A stretch of DNA of 64,000 bases, from the IMG/VR virus record IMGVR_UViG_3300050821_003047, positions 1 to 64,000 of that record. One strand, 5' to 3'. Below the pieces are notes generated by a model that made no database searches, had not been told where the DNA came from, and worked only from the letters and a program-made list of their open reading frames with translations. Origin of the DNA: a virus. Position numbers and translations under genes: made by a program. Shown here piece after piece: positions 30,937-39,410 of this stretch. Position 1 is the stretch's first letter; every line of letters starts with the position of its first letter.

Positions 30937-33269
30937 TATTTTCGCTCTTAACCGTGGCCAGCGCCGGGGCGCAGTGTACCCCTGGATTTGATCCTCTTCT
31001 CGGCAAGATCACCTGCCCGCCGGCCGGGGCTCGCGTCTCCAATGCATTCGCAAGCTCGACGGCCGCAGTCACGACGCTGACGGTGGCCGTGAGTCCGCCC
31101 GCCGCATCACTTGCGGCAATCACAACCGCTTGCTTCACGGGAACTACCACACTCACCCCATTCACGGCTTACACGATCGATTCCGCCAGCACAACATCAA
31201 GCGTTATTTTTGACTTCGCCTCCACTGCAAATATCCGATGTACGGTAAATGCGACGGGAGCAGGCCCAGCCGGAACGCCTGGCTCAGCCGGACCACAGGG
31301 TCCAGCCGGTCCCGGCCTCGTAATCGACATGGCCAGCCAGGCTGGAATAGACAGCACGGGAGCCACGGACTCCGCGGCCGGCGCGCGCGCGGTGGTGGCT
31401 GGGCTCGGCTCTACCCCTGCGCAATTGTATTGGCGCACTGGAACCTACAAGTTCTCAACCTGTGGAGCCACGACAGAATCAGCAGTACGCATAAGTTCCG
31501 CATTAAGCATGCGCGGCGACGGGCCAGCGAACACCATTTTTACGGACGTAACGTCTCCGACCTGTGGCGCCCTGTTCGGGTTCTTCTGGAATCCAGGGAC
31601 GGCACCGGTCGACGATTATTCGTGGGAGCAAAACACGGGCTATGCGCTTACGGCCTCGACGCTCGCTATCGGCGCGTCATCCATCACGCTGAGCACGCCG
31701 TCGCAGGCTTCCAATTTCCCCACGGTTGGAGCGTTCGTCTATGTCCGAGGATCGAGCATCGGAACGGGGATGTATCACGGCGAACTAAACAAAGTCGCCA
31801 TTGCGGGAAACACCGGCACGGGCGTGGTGGGGCTGCTGTGGCCGTTATCGTCTGATTTCACGGGCGACACCAGCCCGCAGTTGAATGTTGTGACGAACGC
31901 CGAAGTTGTCCAGAATATCTCGATTCAGGGCATAGGGTGGCAGCATCACGGGAGCTCTTTCGTGATGGCGCAGCAGTTGAATATCGACATTTTCAACAAC
32001 AATTTCACGTTTGTAGGCACGGGTTGCTCAATCGAGACGGCGCAGACCAACTCGATGCGTGGCGTCCACTATCACGACAACGTAGTTGTGAACCCATGCC
32101 AAACGGGCGTCGATGCAGCCCGTAATCCAACAGCGTGGCTAATCGAGAAGAACACTATTACGGCGCAGGTAAATGTTGCCGAGGCGGGAGCGGACGTGGG
32201 CGTTGTGGATAATGACGTGGCGTGCATTATCAATTTGCCGTGCATCCAAACCACGATCACAGGTACGCGGATCGCACTAAACAAGGTGCGCTACACCTAC
32301 ACTGGCAGTGGGGTGGCGTTCGCGATTGGCGATAACAATGGCGGCGGGGCCGGGGCAATCAACACCACGGTGACCGGCAACACGATCACGGCGGCCAATG
32401 CTCCAGGTGGAAGCGTCAACGTGCCGGGCATCCTCCTTACCCAGCCTACGACCGTTGCGCACGACAACAACATCAACTCGGATTCGACCTGCATTGTCGT
32501 AGACGGCTTCGGTATGCAGGTGGCTCAAAATCTATGCAACCTCACCAACAATCTCGGTTTCGGCGGCATGTTGGTCGAGAGCCCCGGTTCACATGCGGTC
32601 CTCATTAACGGGTTCACGATGACGGCCTCGGCGGGCGTGACGCCGCCATCCTGCATTTGGATCGCGAATAATGGCGCGCAGACGGCCGGCACGCAGGCGT
32701 CTTTTGACCACGTAAAATGCGTTGCGTCCTCGAACGGGTTTAATATCATCAACGGCACGAACGATAAGCCAATCATCGGGCCTTCGGTATTCACGGGCAG
32801 CACGCAAATTCAGCCCACGGCTGTTACTGCGACCGTGAATGGTGCGGTGACGGCTCCCGGTTCGCCTGTGGGTAATTGCTATAAAGACAATTTCACATGG
32901 GGGCCGTGCGGGAGCGGAGGTAGCGGCAACGCAAGTGCCTATAGTGGTTCATTTTCGAGTTGCACTTCCTGTTCTATCACTCATAATCTAGGCACGCTTT
33001 ACCCGCAATGCACCATATACGACTCTAACGGATGTGGAATTGGATCGACCGGTACGGGACCGGGAGTTGGCGGTAGCTGCGTGGCCACTACGTTGACAAG
33101 CTTTCAAGGACTCACGACGAGCGTTTGGAATTTCCTCTTATCCTCGGCCACAAGCGGCCATGTGACGTGTAGCGCGGTATCGGCGGGCAGTGCGCTGTCT
33201 TGGGCGGCCCTAACCAACAGCCAATGGACGGGTTTAACAAACGGTCAATGGACCGGAATGACGAATTGA
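30912..33269 (+). CDS. Signal-peptide beta-helix spike with collagen-like segment (785 aa)
   Basis: N-terminus MGKLFTGLIFSLLTVASAGAQ is a good Sec signal peptide. Around residues 115-135 a collagen-like run of G-P-A-G-T-P-G-S-A-G-P-Q-G type. From ~140 to 620 strands of the pectate-lyase-like beta-helix type (VNISIQG-like turns, IDIFNNNFTF, VTGNTITAAN). The C-terminus has three SxWTGLTN-like copies. This is a tail spike/depolymerase in form but it has a signal peptide, which normal virion proteins lack. It begins inside the preceding gene. Confidence 0.7.
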   Translation: MGKLFTGLIFSLLTVASAGAQCTPGFDPLLGKITCPPAGARVSNAFASSTAAVTTLTVAVSPPAASLAAITTACFTGTTTLTPFTAYTIDSASTTSSVIFDFASTANIRCTVNATGAGPAGTPGSAGPQGPAGPGLVIDMASQAGIDSTGATDSAAGARAVVAGLGSTPAQLYWRTGTYKFSTCGATTESAVRISSALSMRGDGPANTIFTDVTSPTCGALFGFFWNPGTAPVDDYSWEQNTGYALTASTLAIGASSITLSTPSQASNFPTVGAFVYVRGSSIGTGMYHGELNKVAIAGNTGTGVVGLLWPLSSDFTGDTSPQLNVVTNAEVVQNISIQGIGWQHHGSSFVMAQQLNIDIFNNNFTFVGTGCSIETAQTNSMRGVHYHDNVVVNPCQTGVDAARNPTAWLIEKNTITAQVNVAEAGADVGVVDNDVACIINLPCIQTTITGTRIALNKVRYTYTGSGVAFAIGDNNGGGAGAINTTVTGNTITAANAPGGSVNVPGILLTQPTTVAHDNNINSDSTCIVVDGFGMQVAQNLCNLTNNLGFGGMLVESPGSHAVLINGFTMTASAGVTPPSCIWIANNGAQTAGTQASFDHVKCVASSNGFNIINGTNDKPIIGPSVFTGSTQIQPTAVTATVNGAVTAPGSPVGNCYKDNFTWGPCGSGGSGNASAYSGSFSSCTSCSITHNLGTLYPQCTIYDSNGCGIGSTGTGPGVGGSCVATTLTSFQGLTTSVWNFLLSSATSGHVTCSAVSAGSALSWAALTNSQWTGLTNGQWTGMTN

Positions 33270-33276
33270 GGATTAC

Positions 33277-34194
33277 ATGAAAAGACTACTTTTACTCGTA
33301 CTGCTGTCGTCTATACCGGCCTTTGGTCAGTGTATAGGTTCGGCATGGACCACATCAGCAAGCGGCTCAACTACAGCGCAAGGTGAAATCAACCAGAAAC
33401 CCGCGTTCCAATCCTGCCCAGGAACACCCGCGTCCAATTCTCTGGCCTGCACTGTGGGACACGATATAGGAATCAATTCCTCGAACGGGGACTTTTACAC
33501 CTGCTCAGTAACGGGAACTCCAGGGACATGGGTAAAGATCGGTCCCGGCGCGGGTGGATCGGGATGCGTACCGTCTGGGTCGGCGGGTGACCTTCTCGTT
33601 GACAGCGGTTCAGGAACTTGTAACTCGTCAGCGGATTTTGTTTACACCACGCATACGATAGCCGGAGGTGCATCGGGCATCTTGGACCTACACCTAATGG
33701 GAACGAGTGCGTTCAAGGTTCCTGGGGGATTCACGACTGGCGTGTTGCACGTTACAACCTCGACCGGCGCAACGGCTGGTGGCCTAGTTAGCCTCACTGC
33801 GGACGTTACAGGTGTGCTACCAGCGGCCAATGTCGCAGCGGCATTATCGAGCACCACGAGCGTTAACGGAACGACTATTCCGTCCAGTGCCACTCTTGCC
33901 CAGGCAGTAGCTAGTGGTTCTTCCACATTGGGCACGAGCGCCATTTCTTCTGGTGCCTGTGCGACTGTAGTAACGACAACAGCAACAGGTGCAGCAACAA
34001 GTGGTCTTGGTAGTAGGATCACGGCTACTCCTAGTGTTGACCCAACTGGAGTAACGGGCTACGGCCCATCCGCTTCAGGATCTCTATACGTTTGGGTTTA
34101 TCCCACAGCCAACAATGTGAACTTTAAGGTCTGCAACAACACATCAGGGTCCATCACGCCGTCAGCCTTGACCATGAACTGGATCGTCCAATGA
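33277..34194 (+). CDS. Signal-peptide fibre-like protein (305 aa)
   Basis: MKRLLLLVLLSSIPAFGQ is a textbook signal peptide. A low-complexity Gly/Ser/Thr/Ala middle with one cysteine pair, then an end SLYVWVYPTANNVNF...GSITPSALTMNWIVQ, typical of the beta ends of phage fibres. Likely to be a trimeric fibre. Its stop overlaps the next ATG by 4 nt. Confidence 0.65.
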   Translation: MKRLLLLVLLSSIPAFGQCIGSAWTTSASGSTTAQGEINQKPAFQSCPGTPASNSLACTVGHDIGINSSNGDFYTCSVTGTPGTWVKIGPGAGGSGCVPSGSAGDLLVDSGSGTCNSSADFVYTTHTIAGGASGILDLHLMGTSAFKVPGGFTTGVLHVTTSTGATAGGLVSLTADVTGVLPAANVAAALSSTTSVNGTTIPSSATLAQAVASGSSTLGTSAISSGACATVVTTTATGAATSGLGSRITATPSVDPTGVTGYGPSASGSLYVWVYPTANNVNFKVCNNTSGSITPSALTMNWIVQ

Positions 34195-34949
34195 AGATGC
34201 TATTTTTTATAGCCGCTCTCACTATAAATGCTAGTGCTCAGATACCAGTTGGGGGCGTCACTGCGGCGGGAGGCATTATAAACCCCTTCATTGTTTCCAG
34301 CACGGCGAACGCCGCATCAACCGCTCCAGCGGTGACAACCGGAATGAATACCACTGGAGCAACACTTCTAACCTTAGCTATTTCAAGTTTTTCAAATGAC
34401 CCAGATGGAAGCGCCAGCATTGTAGATGCTGTAGGCGGGAACGCAGCTTGTAATAATGTTGGTGGTGGACCGCCAGCCTGGACGCCATTTGGTACTAGTT
34501 ACGCAAGCGGATCTAACGTAATAACAAATTTGTTCTATTGCACCCCTGCTCACACGGGTGCGGGTCATACCGTCACGGTAACTGGGCTACAGTTTCCAGC
34601 GGTTGTGTTCACAGCCTGGAACATAAAAACAACTCTGGATGTGGTTAATGGGGCAGGAAGCTCAGGCAGCGTCACGACGCTATCATCCGGCAGTAGCGGC
34701 TCTCCCGCAGGGTCGGGAGAGCTATTTATCACCGGCTACGGTTCCAACGGCACATCCACAGGCGCGCTGAGCGTTAATTCTGGTTGGACGATTCCGACTA
34801 ATGGCACAATCTTTAACGGAGCCAACGGGAACACCAGTTTGAACACCGGGATAGCTTGGCAGATTGGCGGCGCGGGCGCTCTTACCGGGACTTGGACTGA
34901 CACGGGCAACAGCACCACGATGACCGCCTTTGTGGTGGCATTTAAATAA
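34191..34949 (+). CDS. Signal-peptide beta protein (252 aa)
   Basis: MKMLFFIAALTINASAQ is a short signal peptide. The rest is Gly/Ser/Thr/Asn-rich with repeated beta strands, e.g. VTVTGLQFPAVVFTAWN, and ends in WTDTGNSTTMTAFVVAFK. Reads as a secreted or fibre-type beta sandwich. The DNA here is visibly more A/T-rich than the head genes. Unknown partner. Confidence 0.6.
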   Translation: MKMLFFIAALTINASAQIPVGGVTAAGGIINPFIVSSTANAASTAPAVTTGMNTTGATLLTLAISSFSNDPDGSASIVDAVGGNAACNNVGGGPPAWTPFGTSYASGSNVITNLFYCTPAHTGAGHTVTVTGLQFPAVVFTAWNIKTTLDVVNGAGSSGSVTTLSSGSSGSPAGSGELFITGYGSNGTSTGALSVNSGWTIPTNGTIFNGANGNTSLNTGIAWQIGGAGALTGTWTDTGNSTTMTAFVVAFK

Positions 34950-34951
34950 CT

Positions 34952-37900
34952 ATGCGAACTCTATCTCTACTACTGATCCTTGCTGGCGCGGCGCAGGCAC
35001 AATTGACGGTCACTCGCGTTTACTGGGAATCGGGAACCAACCCAAGCCCCGACTTCAACCAGTGGACGAATATGAGTTTTGACCCGTTCATTGGCAAAAC
35101 AATCCTGCATACAAACAACGAAGTCGTACAGAGCGGCTTCCCACAAAACATCTTCTCTGATTCACTGTTTACTTGGGACGGCGGGACGCACGGCACCATC
35201 CCTGATGTATCTGCTCTAGTGATAAAGAGCTTTCTTGGTGGCGCTGACCAACCATGTGGTTCAGTGATAAACAATTACCCCCGCCGCCACCATCCCGAAA
35301 TTACCCAAATGGTTGACACCAAGCGGCATCTATTTATAGATGGTCCCGGCCCTTGCACCAGCACCTCTGGAAGCTGGAGCGGCCTGCCAATTAATGGCTG
35401 GTGGTGGACTGACACCTCTACATTGACGACGTGGGGGCAGTTATCGGAGACTGCCTCTTCAACTCCAGTTACACTGCCTCTATCTGCCGGAAATCAATCC
35501 TTTACCGTTGCCAGTTGCGGACCAGCCCAGGTAGGAGGAATCACCGGAGCGCAATCAGTCTCGACCGGAGCATGGATAACCGGGAACCTCACCTCTTGTT
35601 CCGGAACCACCCTAATAATCAATGTGCTGTTCAGCGGCGGTACTGGCACATTCTCTGATTGGAATATCACCTTAAGTAATGACTGGAGTCAATCTGCCAC
35701 TTATGACAGCACCGATGACGCCATATTTTCCACCGACCGCGAAGGCAACACAGTCTCAGTAACTCGCGTTTACTGTACTACGATGCCGGTCGGCGGCGGA
35801 ACTCCAAGCGGTGTCCTTTCTGCTCAACAAACCGCACGGGGAGTTTGCACAGTCCCTGACCAATGGGTAATTCTTAATACCAATACCCCCCCGGACGGAA
35901 TGGCTCTGGCTGCTTTTCGGTACGATGCGACCACTGACTTGCTTGTATTCTACGGTGGGTTCAGTAGCCAAAATCCCAGTGGAGAAATGACTGAAACATG
36001 GGTGCTTTCTCCGTCCTCATGTGCAACGACCTGTAACTGGGTTAAGCCAGCGACCGCTAACTCTCCGGCGACTCAGCCTAGCACTCAATGCTGGCAACCG
36101 CCTAGCGCATCCTGTACCCCTGCTGGTCTAATTGGATTCGCGGGTGATGTCGCGAATGGAACATTTTATTACTTCCGGCCCGACGTAACGTCAGAACTGT
36201 GGGCCTTGAATCTCACAACCCTAACCTGGACTAAGATGAGTTTAACTGGCTACAATGCGCCAAATCCAATCTATATGGCGTATGACTCACTCCACCAAAA
36301 GCTAATCTCGTACGGTAACTGGGGTAGTCCGGCTCTCGACCTTGTAGAGATTCAGCTACCGACGACCGCTTCGGGCCAGTTTAGAACTCTTGGGACATGG
36401 GACGGGACGAACATAAAGTGGCTGGAGGTAGCTGGCGAAATCTCGTCACTGAGCGCGGGTGCGACCGGAACGGTGACGCTCACGGGTCCAGGAATCAGCA
36501 TACCCATCAGCGTGCAGGAGGCGATCTATCCCGGAGGGCCGACTGCGGGGATCGCGAGAACGAATGAACCGTTCCGTCAGGGAATCCCGATTCCGTTATC
36601 GGCGGGGTTGACCAGTACGAGCGGACTTAGTCTGAGCAACACTAACGTAGTCTCGAATTCCAACATGGCCGTGGATAACGGCACCAACATCACCGTGGCG
36701 ACCGGCGCTTGCACGTTCACGTTGGTTAAGGCCCATCACAACGGCCTGGATACCGTGGTATGCGGATCGACCACCGTGGTCTCCACCGGCACCGCAGTAG
36801 GCTTTGCGCTGACCGGCCCGCTCCCCACGGCTACCTACCCCGGCAATGCGACGTGCTCGCCGCAGTCGGGCGGATCGACCTGTGCTACTCTCTACACAAG
36901 CGCTCACGACCCTAATTCTACGTGCTCCATCGAGGTCAACGGGCCGCTCTATGCAGACATTCTCTGCACGGGCGTTCACGGCGACGGCTCGGGACACACT
37001 TATATGGGATGGACGGCCCGCTATTATTTCTGGGCCGGGGAAAGCTACGTAAAGGTCACGCAGAGCCTGCGCAATGCCTTTTACGACGGCACGAATAACG
37101 ATTTCACTACCGCATTCAAAGGGTTCAAAAGCTTCGAATTTCGCACAACCCCGGCAATCTCAGGCACTCTGAGCTATCAAGTAGCCGTGGATTCGGCGTC
37201 CTGCACTAGCGGCGTGTGCTCCGGAACCATGACCACGAGCGACACCGTGACCGTTTACCAAGCGCAAAACACGTCCTCTATATCCCAGTGGGGCGACTGC
37301 TCGACCGCGTGCCTAAACCTCTACACGCCTGACGTAGGGTATGCCGCAAAAAAGAACGGCACCACGCTGGCGTCTGATACCACCGGGAATGTCTTCGTTG
37401 GCGGTTGGGCAGACATCGCCAACGGATCGGGTGTGGGTGTCCAGATCGGCGTGTATCAGGGGGCGGGATATTTCCCCAAGTCCTGGGAGTTCGACAGTGG
37501 AACTGACGTTCGCATTGGGTTGTGGCCCTCGGAGAGTAGCCAGAACTACTACCTTGGATACCCACAGTACGACACGCAGGACATCTACCTGAACTTTCAC
37601 ACGTCGGCACTGTCCAATCCCACGCAGAGCTTCCAGAAGCTACAGACTTACCTACTCGCCCGCGCTCCTATCTCACAGTACAACACTGCTGGCGTCTTCC
37701 CCTACCCTCTCGTTCCGGCCGCAACCCAAGACATCTACTACAATACTGTAGGGCCAGCCTCGAATCCAACAATCGCGGCCACTCAGTTCTGTCTAAATGT
37801 CTCTACTGGCTGCATTGCGGACTACGCTCCATTTGCCTACCGTAATTACGGTTGGGCTGGTGGAACTGGAACCAATCAAGTAGAGTTCCGCTGGAGCGAT

Positions 37901-39394
37901 CTCCAAAACTTCTTGATTCGCGGTTATACGGGACGCTGGCTTAACTCATCACACTTTTACCGAATGGAGCAGGAAAAAACATGGCCTAGGGCAGATGGTA
38001 CAGCGCTCGGCGGTCCAAGTAACTTTACTTGGCGCTCAGAACCTATTGGAAGTATGAACACGGTTGATCCAGCAGGCGGTACGCCAAACGGGTTCATTTC
38101 GGACAATAGTACTTTATTTTTTACCAACTACTTCCAACAAGATGGCCAGCACACTCACTTGTGGGGCATCAACGACTACTATATGATGACCGGCGATGAG
38201 ACGATGCATGATGCGATCCTTGACGGTTACTTAAACGTATTCCTGGACACGCGGACTTATATTTCGGGTACGACATACACTAGTGGATTCTCGAATACCC
38301 AAAGTTCCCGATCGATCGGCAGCACGATGACGGCTGGAACAGCCCTATACCAACTGCTAGCCGACACAGGCAACTCCAACTCCTCATCCGTGTTGAGCTA
38401 CCTCGACACGCTTTACACCAACACCGTCCTACCGACATTCTGCACTACCGCTCTATGTAATATAAACGTTCCGCCCAGTGTCGGTATAAGTCTCCAGAGA
38501 GGATTCCCGTGGGGCGGTAGCGGACTTGATAATCAATGTACGGGAGGATCTCAACTACCGGCGCAACACTTCTTTTTCCCGACTACCCTAGCAGAGGGCG
38601 TCTGGCGATACCGCGCAGCGAAAGGATCTTCGTGGAGTGGCTACACTACCGCTCTCGATTACATCGATGGCATAACCAACTTCCAGCTTCATGAATTCGT
38701 AATTAATGACGGTTCAGGAATCTGGAGCAATGGTTCATTAGGGTTCCAGTTCCCGACTAATGGGTGGCGTTACGACATACAACTTACGGTCCCTAATAAC
38801 TGTGGCAGTGGCGAGTACAATCCGAATCCCGGCCTAGAGGGGATGTGGAATACTTGGTACTACCACTCGCAGATTTATGGAGCACTACCCACAGTCCAAC
38901 TCCAGAATGTAGCTTATGCATTTGATCAAAACCAGAGCGGTGGAGTTCCAACTAACCCCGGCGGCGGCACGTCAGATTGGGGTATGTATCAAGCGGCTAA
39001 CGTGATAAATCTGATAGAGAATCCGCCAGTTGGCACCCTTCAGGATCTAACGATCACTAGTTTCGTAGATCACGGGGGAGGTTCCTACACCATCGGCTGG
39101 ACAACACCCACAAGCACAACCGCGCTCAGAGCTAAATGGGGTCTGACTCAAATCGTAGATTGGATTGGATTCGATAATTTCAATGGCGTATACATTGGCA
39201 ACCCGACGACAACCCAAAACTGGTTCGCCTCAACCGAAGTGCCAAGTATGCCGTCTCCATCTGCCGGATCGCAGACGGTGACTGTTTCGACTGGACAGAC
39301 AGGCCTGACCGCACCGAATTTTATGGTACGGGCAATGACTTCAGGCTCTCTTCCTCCGAGTACGGGGATCAAGATGCCTACGGCGATTAGATAG
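34952..39394 (+). CDS. Large secreted depolymerase-like protein (1480 aa)
   Basis: Signal peptide MRTLSLLLILAGAAQAQ. The N-terminal ~450 residues have kelch-like repeats (LLVFYGGFS, TWVLSP, LISYGNWG). Then a domain with RYYFWAGESYVKVTQSLRNA near 690-710, the type of strand seen in RIFT-barrel lyases (PcRGLX/YetA-like), and a large helical part with Trp/Tyr (YRMEQEKTWPRAD, FPTTLAEGVWRYR) that could be an (alpha/alpha) barrel catalytic domain. A C-terminal Fn3-like segment follows. It may cut a surface glycan. Composition changes along the gene: 36.4-37.6 kb is more GC-rich than the flanks, suggesting mosaic origin. Confidence 0.6.
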   Translation: MRTLSLLLILAGAAQAQLTVTRVYWESGTNPSPDFNQWTNMSFDPFIGKTILHTNNEVVQSGFPQNIFSDSLFTWDGGTHGTIPDVSALVIKSFLGGADQPCGSVINNYPRRHHPEITQMVDTKRHLFIDGPGPCTSTSGSWSGLPINGWWWTDTSTLTTWGQLSETASSTPVTLPLSAGNQSFTVASCGPAQVGGITGAQSVSTGAWITGNLTSCSGTTLIINVLFSGGTGTFSDWNITLSNDWSQSATYDSTDDAIFSTDREGNTVSVTRVYCTTMPVGGGTPSGVLSAQQTARGVCTVPDQWVILNTNTPPDGMALAAFRYDATTDLLVFYGGFSSQNPSGEMTETWVLSPSSCATTCNWVKPATANSPATQPSTQCWQPPSASCTPAGLIGFAGDVANGTFYYFRPDVTSELWALNLTTLTWTKMSLTGYNAPNPIYMAYDSLHQKLISYGNWGSPALDLVEIQLPTTASGQFRTLGTWDGTNIKWLEVAGEISSLSAGATGTVTLTGPGISIPISVQEAIYPGGPTAGIARTNEPFRQGIPIPLSAGLTSTSGLSLSNTNVVSNSNMAVDNGTNITVATGACTFTLVKAHHNGLDTVVCGSTTVVSTGTAVGFALTGPLPTATYPGNATCSPQSGGSTCATLYTSAHDPNSTCSIEVNGPLYADILCTGVHGDGSGHTYMGWTARYYFWAGESYVKVTQSLRNAFYDGTNNDFTTAFKGFKSFEFRTTPAISGTLSYQVAVDSASCTSGVCSGTMTTSDTVTVYQAQNTSSISQWGDCSTACLNLYTPDVGYAAKKNGTTLASDTTGNVFVGGWADIANGSGVGVQIGVYQGAGYFPKSWEFDSGTDVRIGLWPSESSQNYYLGYPQYDTQDIYLNFHTSALSNPTQSFQKLQTYLLARAPISQYNTAGVFPYPLVPAATQDIYYNTVGPASNPTIAATQFCLNVSTGCIADYAPFAYRNYGWAGGTGTNQVEFRWSDLQNFLIRGYTGRWLNSSHFYRMEQEKTWPRADGTALGGPSNFTWRSEPIGSMNTVDPAGGTPNGFISDNSTLFFTNYFQQDGQHTHLWGINDYYMMTGDETMHDAILDGYLNVFLDTRTYISGTTYTSGFSNTQSSRSIGSTMTAGTALYQLLADTGNSNSSSVLSYLDTLYTNTVLPTFCTTALCNINVPPSVGISLQRGFPWGGSGLDNQCTGGSQLPAQHFFFPTTLAEGVWRYRAAKGSSWSGYTTALDYIDGITNFQLHEFVINDGSGIWSNGSLGFQFPTNGWRYDIQLTVPNNCGSGEYNPNPGLEGMWNTWYYHSQIYGALPTVQLQNVAYAFDQNQSGGVPTNPGGGTSDWGMYQAANVINLIENPPVGTLQDLTITSFVDHGGGSYTIGWTTPTSTTALRAKWGLTQIVDWIGFDNFNGVYIGNPTTTQNWFASTEVPSMPSPSAGSQTVTVSTGQTGLTAPNFMVRAMTSGSLPPSTGIKMPTAIR

Positions 39395-39410
39395 GTCGAA
39401 CAATCCACTA

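Noticed and set aside
36596-37610. Long antisense frames inside the 1480-aa gene
   Set aside because: Arg/Gly/Ala-rich and only present where GC content is high; typical shadow frames.
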